64,000 nt of DNA from Puccinia triticina (Eukaryota; Basidiomycota; Pucciniomycetes; Pucciniales; Pucciniaceae): contig NC_070561.1 of the NCBI RefSeq assembly GCF_026914185.1, positions 3,348,001 through 3,412,000 on the forward strand. Direction: 5' to 3'. The notes under the pieces were generated by a model. That model ran no database searches. It saw nothing but the letters and a program-made list of their open reading frames with translations, and was not told the DNA's origin. Every line of letters starts with the position of its first letter. Position 1 is the stretch's first letter. Positions 54,997-64,000 of the stretch are shown here, in pieces. A program made the position numbers and the translations under genes.

Positions 54997-56153
54997 GTCC
55001 ACGCCTGTGGTACCAGATGAAAGGTTTAAAATTTGTCTTCCTTTTGGTGCTAATCAGCACATTTTTTCTCCTCACTGTTGAGAGTCAAACCCGCGCCCTG
55101 AATTGAGCTTGATGTCCCTGTCCTGTGGATGTCACATAACAGGAACCTCGACTTTTTTTTCCTCTAGTCTCCAAGATTCCTCACGCTCGTCCCTCAATCT
55201 TGCCGGTTTGGAAAATCTTGATCCAACATGACAACAGCTCATTTGACTTGCCCAACTCGGACAACCTGATCTTTTCGACTCAAACTTTCTCTCCTGCAAA
55301 CTCAACACTCTCAGAATATTTAAACTCATCAACTCTTGCTCCTCATCTCTTTTTCTCCGGGGAACTTGCTCAACAAATTTTTATCACATCATCTAACAGT
55401 CTCAATTTCCTGACTGTTTGTTCCTCCAGAAGACATCAAAAACCCTTGGTCTTCAAAATCACTCACCAACTCCTCAAGACTTTTGGTGCTCCCTCAATAA
55501 CATCTCATCGGTCGTATGTTGTGTTGTGTTTCTCTTTTTCCTTGTTCTCTGATTGACATTTGTTTCCTTCAGTCTGCTCTTCTTTTCTTCCTCCCTCATC
55601 ATCTCAATCTTTGTTGTGCTCTTCCTTTCTGTCGTGTTTGCCTTCAGGTTTTTTTTCATTCTTTCTCTTTGTTTGTGTTCTCTGTTTTTCTTTTTTTGTC
55701 TGATAAAATTGCAACCTTCAGTTTGATATTTAACACTTCCACTGTCCTCCCTTTCCCCTTTCAAATTTTCTCATTTTTGGGTGTTTGGCCAGAACTGTGT
55801 ATCTAAATTCCCCAAAGTTCCACTTAGATTCAATTGAGATACATAATTATATTTTATACACAGCTCAACTGCAGGGCAAGGGCAAGACTTCCGCTCTGGT
55901 GCACCTTTTATCATTTGTGGAGTACAATGAAGCCAAGATGCCCAGCTATCCTCTGCACTTCAGCTTGCTGTCTCAAAATGAGTGCATGTTGTGTAATGTC
56001 ACTTTGATTCAAAAAGCTGGCCACAAGACACAATCTTGCCAAAGCTCTCACGCGGAAAAATGCAGATAACTCGTAAGCCTCCCATTGAGAATGGGAGATG
56101 CTTTGCATTGGGGTGCTCTGCACCCCCAGTGCCAGGAGGCTTAGTTCAGTCAG

Positions 56154-56477
56154 GCCATACGTGCTGCTGGCACCTGTACAAGACACGCCGCCAAGGGACC
56201 AAGTAGCCACCTCCTACGCCTGTATCTGGCGGTGAATTTTGGGCTCCCACTGGGCCTTGAGGGGTCTTGGTTGCCGCCGTGATGCTAGTGATTGGCTGCA
56301 CACAAAAGGTGTCTTTTGATGCCCTGCTGTGGGGAGGAGGAGCTGCTGGGTAGTAAGGTGGGTATGGGGGTGCAACAACCAATTGCAACACTATTTAATC
56401 AGGGATGAGTATACAAGGTGTAGCTCAGGTGGAAGGCTGGGAGGGTCCTCTGGGAGTGGGCATGATATCAACAGCAG
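56154..56477. other. Unassigned, proline-rich minus frame
   Basis: On the minus strand 56391-56146 encodes LVVAPPYPPYYPAAPPPHSR and neighbouring sequence of the same type, reminiscent of Gag linkers, but too short for assignment. Confidence 0.3.
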
Positions 56478-57572
56478 TGTGGTATACAGAAATGTGAAAA
56501 ATCAAAATTTCTTTCTAATACATATAATTACCCATACTAGGCCTCAATATCCCACCAACTGAGCACCAGAAATGGATTCTATGGCCAAATTCACCCTTAT
56601 TCACCACTGAAGGTGTCACTGGAACCCTGCTGGATTGGAAGTTACACCTCTTTGGACGTCACTAGACACTTATCACACGTTCAACACACCCAGTCACCAG
56701 CCTCATTCAAGGATCACAGCATTATGCTCATAAAGACACACATGATACAAGATATATCTCTCCATCAGACTACATTCATTACATACTAATCAAGTAGTTT
56801 TTCATTTCAATGTTATGAAATCATTTGTACACATTATGACATCATTTGTAAATATTATGACATCATTTGTGGATATTATGACATTATGTTGAGTTGTTGT
56901 CTCCAAATTTCAGTTTTTCTTTTCTCTTTCTATGCTTTACATATGTCACTCAGTTTTCACTACTCATTTCACATGTATGTAGTTTACCTGAGCCCAGTGG
57001 ACGTGGAAGGAATTTTCCCTCATCCTTCCACAGCCATTGCAACTTGACCTGCCTTGTGTCCGCTGGTCTCAGTTAAAGTATTTCATCTGTTTTTCATTTC
57101 TTTCTTCTCTTTCCTTTCCTTGTCTTTTTCTCTCTTCTGATCTGAAGTTAATCCTTCCACAACCATCACCACTCAACCTGTCTTGTGTCCGCTGGTCTCA
57201 GGTCTCAGCCCAGTTTAGCTCATCACATCATTTGTACCTACTGCCGCCAGCTCTAGAATATTTGAAACCCTAAACCAGGAGCCCCTCTGAGGAGGGGGGC
57301 TAAAATTGCTCACTTTTTTCTATAAAAGGAGCTCCTCCTTCACCCAGTTGTCTTCTCTCCAGTTCAGTACTCACCAGTTATTTAAATACCACCCTCACAC
57401 TTACCCAATAACCATTGAACTCACTCCCAATTCTCACATACCTTACAAGCCCTTATATTGGAAATTTAAGCCTTTTTTTTGGTCAATCAAACAAACTCAT
57501 ATTGAGCCAACTGATCCTATCACTTCATTAACAATTGCCAAGCTTACCATGGTGGGTCTTGTTGTCTGAACA
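56478..57572 (+). mobile_element. Family B LTR (1095 bp), plus orientation, with start of internal region
   Basis: It begins TGTGGTATACAG and ends GTCTGAACA, parallel to 17581-18441 (minus). Shared landmarks are the GGATTCTATGGCCAAATTCA block, GACATCATTTGT, TCTATAAAAGGAGCTCCTCC (TATA at about 57321) and GGTGGGTCTTGTTG. The next bases (TCAGAAGGGCAGAG) also match the gypsy II internal start (GAAGGGCAGAGC), so this is a 5' LTR with only about 35 bases of internal sequence left. Three ATTATGACAT repeats at 56837-56886 lengthen it relative to the other copy. Confidence 0.75.
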
Positions 57573-57609
57573 TCAGAAGGGCAGAGTTGTGCATAAAGAT
57601 GGCTATTGG

Positions 57610-58022
57610 TGTGACCCCCCCGCCTTGGGGCTGTCACAAGAAGGACTACAAGCCTCCAATCGTCCTAGCCTATAGTCCAACCACGCCCTCTCCCCTCCTA
57701 GCTTGGTAGAGATTGATCTGTCATCTCTCCTGAGCTAGGTAAGCCAGTCCCTTCTTTCCTTTTCTCCCCTCCATATCAACCCTTGTCCGTTCTGCCCATG
57801 ATGTTGTAATTAGGACTAACAGAGAGATTGATCTGTCATCTCTCCCGAGCTAGCTCTGTCATCTCTCCCGAGCTAGCTCTGTCATCTCTCCCGAGCTAGC
57901 TCTCCCCCCCCTTGCAATCAAAACAGCTCTGTTGGTTCTAGAAAGCTCCCAAGGCCCAGCCATCCTTGTCCTCAGTGCCAGCTTCCAACCAGTGAAGCAC
58001 CCCTCTATTTGGAGCGCTTACA
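57610..58022 (+). mobile_element. Family D-type LTR (413 bp) with intron-like tandem duplication
   Basis: It begins TGTGACCCCC and ends GCTTACA; the next bases ATTGGTACCTGG resemble a primer-binding site, making this a 5' LTR. A 31-base word ending GAGCTAG occurs at 57708-57738 and 57823-57853, and the first copy is followed at once by GTAAGC. An intron 57739-57853 would equal the duplication period of 115. Two further 23-base copies (CTCTGTCATCTCTCCCGAGC...) follow at 57854-57899. The organisation parallels the LTR at 7808-8139 although the repeated word is different. Confidence 0.7.
57739..57853 (+). other. Predicted intron in the LTR at 57610
   Basis: The donor is GCTAG/GTAAGCCAG and the acceptor GAGCTAG, with the same word before each boundary. 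Extra copies of the word after the acceptor each end in TAG and offer alternative acceptors at 57876 and 57899. Splicing is inferred. Confidence 0.35.
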
Positions 58023-58416
58023 ATTGGTACCTGGTTACTGCCTGATTTTTGCTCAAAAATGGACACCCGGCCCTCCTTGGCGGGTGCAGGCTGTACTCTC
58101 TCAAGATACCCTTGGGTACCTGTAGTACTTGAGCTTGAGGAACGGCCGGTACAATTGGGCCGGTTGAAGTTGATATTGCCCTGGCAGCCTGTGGCCTCCG
58201 GCAAGTTTCAATTCAACTTGCAGCACCACATTTTTACTGTCCAATTAAGCATAATCGGACAGTAAAACTGCGGCACATTCTTTGTGATTGGCGGGTGCAA
58301 GTGGTACCTGCCAACGGGCGCCAGGTACCAGTGGTCATCTTTAGTTTTACACCTACATCATCCCCTTCACCATTCAGCAAAAGGTTTTCATGAACACTTT
58401 TGAGTCTTACAACTCC

Positions 58417-58550
58417 TCCAGTGGTGACTACGGGTAAAATTAGCCGTGGAATCTATTCCTGGGGTACATTTGGTGATATCTTGGGGCCAAGTATGAGTAA
58501 TTATATGAATTAGAAAGACATTTTTCTTTTTCACATTTCCGTATACCACA
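58417..58550 (-). mobile_element. Family B LTR fragment (first 134 bp)
   Basis: On the minus strand it starts TGTGGTATACGGAAATG and runs through the ATTACTCATACTTGGCCCC and GTAGTCACCAC landmarks of family B, then ends near 58417. Only the U3 tip remains. Confidence 0.7.
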
Positions 58551-59002
58551 ACGGTTTCTGATATTTGCAGTCCATTAACAAGACAATGCAAAATTACTCA
58601 GGGTCTGTGGATATTAATCATAACATATCCATGTGTTTTGGAAAATACAATTTGTTTCCTGTAAATCTTGCACCATCCGGCAAATGTAATCACATTTCAG
58701 TCTTTCAGTTAGAGGATCACAGTTTTTGCTGCGTACATACATGTGAATAAATTCTTCTTAGTATATATGGGTTTGGAGATATGAAAAATTTCCTCAAACT
58801 GGCAATCTATATGTTTCATCTGGCTCAAGCCTAGTAACATCAAGGTCCTTGCGTTCAATTAACAAAAACAATGCTCTCAAGGATTGGTGTCAGCCGGCTA
58901 CTATGCAAGAGCCACCGTAGCATAATAAAAATGGAGATATTATCACTTAAAAAATAGATATTACATATACTCTTCAAATTAAATAATTAAAATATAAACA
59001 TA
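58551..59002. other. No gene seen
   Basis: AT-rich sequence with short frames only. Confidence 0.4.
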
Positions 59003-59458
59003 CACCACCCCAAAAAGGATGGCAATGTGCACACATTGCCATGATCAATACATTGCTATTACATAGGTCTTACCTGGTCTTACCACAAATTATGGGCTTG
59101 TGATACAATCATGTGACTGAGATTTAAACTTGTTGTTACTTGGTTAACTGATCCCATCCCTCCATACTCATATTGCACATACATCCTGGAAGTGATTTTG
59201 GAAAATCATCCAAAATCCCTACTGAGCACCCTGACTCTACACTGGAATGATCCAAGTAAGAGAAGCTTTAGAGCATGGCAATAAGCACACATTGCCTTCC
59301 TTTGTGGTGTGGTGCTGGGTGTTTGAGGAAAGTAAGAGGGTTGTTTGAGGAAAGTAAGATGTGCCTTTGATGGAAGTAATATACATGTAAGAGTTGTCTT
59401 AGAAGAATGTTAGAGCATGACAATGTGCACTCATTGCCATCCTTTTTGGGGTGGTGAT
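59003..59458. mobile_element. MITE (456 bp) with ATA target duplication, PIF/Harbinger-like
   Basis: Both ends read CACCACCCCAAAAAGGATGG into GCAATG (the right end as its complement), a terminal inverted repeat of about 45 bases with several mismatches. ATA lies directly outside each end. A third, more diverged copy of the arm is at about 59275-59325. The arm includes the palindrome GGCAATGTGCACACATTGCC. The three-base TA-rich duplication suggests PIF/Harbinger, from target type only. Confidence 0.65.
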
Positions 59459-59529
59459 ACAAGTGCACATTAAATAATGTGTGCTATGAATTAAATGAGA
59501 TATGAGCTAAATTATTAGAGCTCAGGAAC

Positions 59530-59900
59530 TTGGTGAACTTGTGCAACTTGCGCTCAAGATAGTAGTATGTAAACAAGCTGTATGTAAAAAGAGCACCCCG
59601 GAGGATGATCTATCACCTGGTCATAGTAACCTCTAGAAAAAGGAAGTGGATCCTTGAAGATCCACCATTTCCATCCATCTTGGTCATGGGTCTTCCTTGA
59701 TATAGCTGAGCGGGATTATCTAAGGGTCCCAGGAGGACAACTGCAAGGTTCAACAATATAAAAGGAGCCAGGTTAGTCCTCCCTCTTTCCTTTCTTCAGA
59801 CACTTCCACCACTTTGAACTGACATCAGCATCCTTCAAAACTCAGCCTCTGATATTGAATACCATAAACCAGCCCAAAAGATGCCTTGTCCGATTGCTCT
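59530..59900 (+). promoter_or_regulatory. LTR-like promoter region with TATA
   Basis: ACAATATAAAAGGAGCCAGG at about 59755 is the same TATA context as in the copia and family B LTRs of this window, followed by a pyrimidine-rich stretch. The ends of an LTR were not found and no element coding sequence follows. Confidence 0.35.
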
Positions 59901-60790
59901 GTTGCCGCAAAAGTCCACCATTATCATTTTTCCAAGCTTGTTAGGAGAGGAATATCAAAGAGTGAGTCCCCTATTTCTCTCATAGCTTGTTATCTACCCA
60001 TCTCTGGGAATCAACCACCCCTGCGTGCATGCCCTAGATTATATATTAGCTGTTCCAAACCATATCAGTTATTTGCAAGCTAAAGAGGTATCAAAACCAC
60101 CCCTGTTACAACAGGCCCCTCTTAAAAATTACCTTTTTATGATGATAATCAAGGCTCTGTGGACCTGTAGGTGGGAACTAACATCCACTAGCAATGCTAC
60201 TAATTAAGGGAGTGCTGCCAAGCTGTGCCAGAGATTGCAACAGCCTCTTCTCACAATGCAAACATGGAAGGTATCTGAATTAGACAAGTCTAATCAGCCG
60301 CAACTTTTTAGACTTCATCTTTTTTATACTATCCTCCATCTTTGGATACTTGGAGTATCCCACCTATATCTTCTTTGCACCCGCAAGTAGCTAGAGGGCT
60401 ACAGCCTTGGCATCTTGTTGGCTGAAAATTGGCACATCATTCTTGTTGAGGTGTTGTTCTTTCCTTTCTGCTTCCAACCTTTCTCTCTCATTTTGTGGTC
60501 TGTGACATCTTGCAGTGTAGTCACCTGAGGCAGGAGAGATGTGGAATTACTTTCCTCATCTCTCCACAAAATCTCTCACTTTGTCTTCTGCTGCAGGGCG
60601 GGATTCAGCTGGCTGTAGCTCATTGTCAACATAGTGGAAGACGGAAGAAAGACTCACGATCGGCTGGCGCCACGCACGAGTTTTGTCAATCGGCACTTTG
60701 CAAATCCAATCGAAGGTTTGGAAGGCATCCTAGAAGTTGCAGAAGGCCGGGTATGTAGGCGGTTAACTTTGGGCGCCCCTATGTAAATGG
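59901..60790. other. No gene seen
   Basis: Mixed sequence with short frames and no recognised motif. Confidence 0.35.
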
Positions 60791-60989
60791 TTGGGCCGGG
60801 CTACCTTGAACTCAGAATCGGAACGGCACACGCGGATCATAGCGCGGATCGTAGCGCAGGACCCGCGGCGCTCACAGTTTTGGACCTCGCGCGGCTTTTT
60901 CAGACACAATAGGGTCCCCGATCTCTACTCAACAATCGGAGCTCGCGGCTCTCACTGCGCGTGCTCTAGAACACTACACCACGGCTCCA

Positions 60990-61335
60990 CTTGTAAAGTG
61001 AGTCGCGCGGCGGGCGGACCCTCCCGTCAGATTTGGGTCGGGCCGTCCTGGCAGGACGTCGAGCAGCCCTTTGGGTCGGCCCGACCCTGCCCGACCACCC
61101 GTCGGCTGTTCCTCCCGACAGGGAGGGCAGGCCGACCTTGTCCGACCGTGCCGACCCGCGAGGCAGCATGGTCGGCTTGTCTGGTCCGGCCAACCCATCT
61201 GCCCGGCGGGTCAGCATGGTCGGCCGGCCCTCGAGGTTGTCAACAGGTCGGCTGCCCCCGGAAATGAGCCGACCTTCCCAACGAGTCACCGGACTAGCCG
61301 ACCTGTCCGTCGGCCCAAGGTCAAAAACTCACTTG
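60990..61335. repeat. Tract of CCGACC / GGTCGG words
   Basis: Over 340 GC-rich bases the words CCGACC, GGTCGGC, CGTCGG and their complements recur densely with no fixed period. Long frames on both strands result from the GC bias. The tract ends near 61335. Confidence 0.75.
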
Positions 61336-61520
61336 AAAAAGTGAGTTTCCTGAGACCACCAGTATGATCTGCCAAGCGTGCTTGCGGATTGCACATAGAA
61401 GAGAAAAAAAAAAAAATGAAAAAAAATGTTGGACTTTGCACCGTTTGCTCTCCATGGTAAGTAGAGAATGCGGTATATGATCATTACTGAGATAGATATG
61501 GATATGAATGTTGTTCTTAT

Positions 61521-61600
61521 CGCAGTGGTTGTAAGCGATTGCACCGGCGACCTATCTCCGGATTCATGGTGCGGGCGCGGGATCGATTCCCCCCTGGGTA
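61521..61600 (+). tRNA. tRNA-like sequence, probably SINE head
   Basis: TGGTTGTAAGCG (A-box-like) is followed after about 45 bases by GGATCGATTCC (B box, one mismatch to consensus). Stems are incomplete. Together with the opposite copy at 61700-61790 it resembles RNA polymerase III retroelement heads. Confidence 0.35.
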
Positions 61601-61699
61601 ATTTTTGCTGCTTGGATCTCATCATGACCCTAGGCCCCGCGGCCAACGTCTGGGTAATCCCAGCTTGAAGTTGCATTTGCTTGGCTGGTGCAAAAATTG

Positions 61700-61790
61700 C
61701 CTCACCCCGGACTTGCACCCGGAGCTTCCAGACACAACCTGGTCCAACAACCAGGGTCCCACTTCCACTGCTAGACTAAAGACCTTTTAT
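61700..61790 (-). tRNA. tRNA-like sequence, opposite orientation
   Basis: On the minus strand TAGTCTAGCAGTGG resembles an A box, CCTGG-TTGTTGGA-CCAGG an anticodon arm (TTG in an 8-base loop) and CCGGGTGCAAGTCCGG a T-arm. The loop size and missing acceptor stem argue against a functional tRNA. Confidence 0.4.
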
Positions 61791-61994
61791 CATATCTCCC
61801 AGTGTGCTAAACTAAACCCCATGTTTTCTTGTTCAGTATTCCTGCTGACAACCTTTTTTCAACATGTCTTCTTCTTCTTTTTTTTTTTTTTTTTGAAAAA
61901 TGGAACTCTCATTACCTTTCTCTCAAAACAAAAGCATATATACAACCCTTGCTCAAAAAAACAAAAAACAAAAAAAACAATCCGATGATTGCTT

Positions 61995-62390
61995 GCCGAC
62001 CCAGACGGCGAGCCAATCCTGACCAATTCTCGACGCGGGCCCAACCAGCCAACGGTGTTGGCTTGCCGCTGCTGGCAAGCCTTTGTCGGCTGTCTGCCGT
62101 GTTGGACCCTTGTTTGACGTACAGTCAAGCCAACGGGGCCAACAAGTTGGCCCAACCCAGCCGTACCATTGGCCTGCTCAGCAGGGCCAAACATGGTTGG
62201 CTGGGTTATGCCATGGCACTAGCCTGACCCCGCTGTCATGCCAACAGAATGGGCTGGTTGCGTTGGCATGACAGCTGGGTTGGATGGGTCTGACCCGTCC
62301 CTGGCGTTGACCTGCCTCCACAGTCAAATTTGTGGCAGGCAGGTCAAACCTGACATTCCCTTGACCCCGCGGGCGCGCCAACGCAACTCA
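61995..62390. repeat. Tract of TTGGC / GCCAA words
   Basis: CCAACGG, TTGGCTTGCC, GTTGGCCC and complements recur across about 400 bases; near-palindromes such as GGGGCCAACAAGTTGGCCC are visible. No period and no coding function. Confidence 0.7.
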
Positions 62391-62519
62391 AAGTTGAGAA
62401 TCAAGTGGTGGTGTAGCACAACAACTGCGGACGCTATGGACACACGACTTCCAATGCTACGCAACTGCGGACTGCGCGCAGCACTTTGCCTCCCAACCAT
62501 CAAAACAATTTAACCCCCC

Positions 62520-62870
62520 AATAAAACTAAAAATAACAAAAACCCAATGATTGAGCTCATTTCATTTTCTTTTCTTTTCTTCTCTTTTTGTTTTCTTTCT
62601 TTCCTTCTTTCTATTTAATGAACTCATCCTTCCACAAACTCTCTCACTTTTTGTTCTGCTGTCTCAGTTGCAGGATGATTCATCTCATCACACCCGCAGT
62701 GTTTGGAAATGCGTGCACTGCACAGTGTGTAAATAGTTTTTTCAGTGCGCAAAGTAAGTCCAAACATTTATTAATATTCAAAATAATTAGTAAAAATTAG
62801 GTGGACAACTCCCAAAAGTCCACCAAAATTGGCCAACAACGCCCAAAAAAGGGGCCCGGTCGATGTTGGG
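62520..62870. other. No gene seen
   Basis: Pyrimidine-rich then AT-rich sequence; no recognised motif. Confidence 0.35.
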
Positions 62871-62877
62871 TGGCTGG

Positions 62878-63270
62878 TCAAGAACCGGACCTGGGGATGT
62901 AAATGACTTTTGAGAGTTGTTTTTCAAAATTTTGGGAGTCATTTTTCCAAGCCTCTATATTTACCATGCCACCACAAACTGACTCTTCTGGCTCTTCTTG
63001 ATGTGACTTAGTTGGGTCCTCACTACCAGCCTTGCTCCATCCATTTATCTTCATTCTTGAGGGAACATTGGTCAGCTCATGAAGATGTACATTGTACAGC
63101 AAATGTGCCGGTACAAATGTGTGTTTGATTAGTGAATCAGTGGAAAGTTGACCGCTTGAATAGAAAGCTTCACACCCTATGATAAAATTTAGAGGGTATA
63201 AGGGGCCTGAATCTGATCCCAACATAAATACATAGGCATGTACATAGATGAAGATAAATGGATGGAGCAA
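62878..63270 (-). pseudogene. Permuted inverted copy of the coding module (B then A)
   Basis: The minus frame encodes module B (AYVFMLGSDSGPLYPLNFII to HELTNVPSR) followed directly by module A (MKINGWSKAGSEDPTKSHQE to KQLSKVIYIP). The plus frame at 63248 encodes the same modules in the opposite order. Module A here differs from the plus copy mainly by transitions. No family recognised. Confidence 0.6.
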
Positions 63271-63757
63271 GGCTGGTAGTGAGGACCCAACTAAGTTGCA
63301 TCAAGAAGGGCCAGAAGGGTCAGTTTGTGGTGGCATGGTAAATATAGAGGCTTGGAAAAATGACTCCCAGAAATTTGGAAAACAACTTCCAAAAGTCATT
63401 TACGTCGCGGGGACCGGTGCCTATGTATTTATGTTGGGATCAGATTCAGGCCCCTTATACCCTGTAAAATTTGTCATAGGGTGCAAAGCTCTCTATTCAA
63501 GCGGTCAACTTGCCACTGATTCACTAATTAAACACACGTTTGCACCGGCACGTTTGCTGTACAATGTACATCGTCATGAGCTGACCAATGTTCCCTCAAG
63601 AACAATCCCTCTATCCGTGTCAACATGTGGAAACTTAAGATCAAGGTTAGATATGAGTGAATTGCCAAGATATCCAATCATCAAAGCCGGCGGCCTGTTT
63701 TTGGAGAAGCCCGATAGAGCTGCTCTATCAGCTCGACTGCGAAGACACTGGAGGTGA
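63248..63757 (+). CDS. Unknown protein of 169 aa with modules A and B
   Basis: The frame reads MKINGWSKAGSEDPTKLHQE, then VCGGMVNIEAWKNDSQKFGK (module A), AYVFMLGSDSGPLYPVKFVI and SLIKHTFAPARLLYNVHRHE (module B, to about 63602), and ends with a unique tail LEKPDRAALSARLRRHWR. That both inverted copies keep an open frame over these modules suggests they were once coding. I do not recognise the protein; it could be a captured host gene fragment or part of an uncharacterised element. Confidence 0.4.
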   Translation: MKINGWSKAGSEDPTKLHQEGPEGSVCGGMVNIEAWKNDSQKFGKQLPKVIYVAGTGAYVFMLGSDSGPLYPVKFVIGCKALYSSGQLATDSLIKHTFAPARLLYNVHRHELTNVPSRTIPLSVSTCGNLRSRLDMSELPRYPIIKAGGLFLEKPDRAALSARLRRHWR

Positions 63758-64000
63758 AGCCTAAGGGATATCCGCAAAGCATTTGGTCAGTTTAAACTAT
63801 ATTTTGAATTGTCTCAATCGTTGCAAACCGAGTGAAGGGCTTTACACGGCATTCGTATTCCAGAACTCGCGTTATTTTCGCGAATGGCCCGTAGATATGA
63901 ACATACATACAACGTGAATCCGCATGCTGCGTGGCGCCAAGGTCACCAAGGGTCCGCAGACTTCTACATCGAAATTGATTGATGCGATGTCGGCGGTGTG
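63758..64000. other. No gene seen at window end
   Basis: No coding or repeat structure recognised. Confidence 0.35.

Larger units (their letters stand above)
52272..56153 (+). repeat. Tandem duplication of a unit (about 0.6 kb core), each copy interrupted
   Basis: Unit A (52272-52748 plus 53783-53885) and unit B (about 53886-56153) share the ordered blocks GGTGCCAATCACCAATTTTT (B: GGTGCTAATCAGCACATTTT), TGTGTATGTAAATTCCCAGA, GATTCAAAAAGCTGACC and a closing block with CATAAGCCTCCCATTGGGGA and GCATTGGGGTGCTTCGCACC. Unit A holds a solo LTR (52749-53782). Unit B holds a hAT-like element (53995-54996) and about 650 further bases (about 55085-55735). Each unit serves as the empty-site control for insertions in the other. 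Confidence 0.75.

Noticed and set aside
1..64000. Possible integrated virus or bacterial gene transfer
   Set aside because: I found no capsid, replicase or bacterial operon; all RT-related sequence is of Ty3/gypsy or copia type with LTRs.

Overview
This is a eukaryotic, almost certainly basidiomycete fungal window, and most consistent with a rust fungus (Pucciniales). The evidence is one long-tailed CSL-type transcription factor gene with short GT-AG introns, a large rapidly diverging secreted protein, and a dense bed of nested transposable elements whose Gag and Pol fragments look like those of rust genomes. There are no bacterial operons, rRNA genes or CRISPR loci. The species assignment is inference.

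Layout. 0-8.2 kb: LTR fragments, two arrays of self-complementary short words, a broken hAT transposase (3.4-6.6 kb) split by a repeat cluster, a Gag relic and its 3' LTR (LTR family D). 8.2-13 kb: AT-rich, no convincing gene. 13.3-18.4 kb: a decayed Ty3/gypsy element on the minus strand (gypsy II) whose 5' LTR (family B) sits inside a MULE transposase gene (18.4-20.5 kb, otherwise open). 21.4-25.3 kb: word arrays around a family C LTR, then a dispersed repeat (family E). 25.3-27.9 kb: copia fragments. 27.88-34.60 kb: a full-length Ty3/gypsy chromovirus on the minus strand (gypsy I), with both 202-bp LTRs, a perfect 5-bp target duplication, Gag/Pol/chromodomain, and another element inserted between RT and integrase. 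34.7-43 kb: MITEs, tRNA-like sequences, tandem duplications, a CACTA-like non-autonomous element and one tiny candidate secreted protein. 44.6-47.8 kb: the CSL gene, the best host gene. 48.9-50.9 kb: a 671-aa candidate secreted protein. 51.9-64 kb: another nested repeat region with a solo LTR, a hAT-like element with an 8-bp target duplication, family B and D LTRs, a PIF-like MITE, tRNA-like sequences and a permuted inverted repeat.

How it fits together. Only two long genes (CSL and the secreted protein) look like host genes; the rest is mobile-element sediment. Four insertions can be dated or bounded because an undisrupted paralogue (empty site) or target duplication lies in the same window.

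The least expected signals are: (1) seven premature stops in three unrelated elements that are all TGA preceded by T, as expected from C-to-T mutation of TCGA, the TCG-targeted RIP-like signature of Pucciniomycotina; (2) two different LTRs whose apparent intron is exactly one period of a tandem duplication; (3) many separate tracts, each saturated with its own private self-complementary word, including the coding sequence of gypsy I; and (4) an AUGA stop-start overlap joining Gag to Pol in gypsy I.
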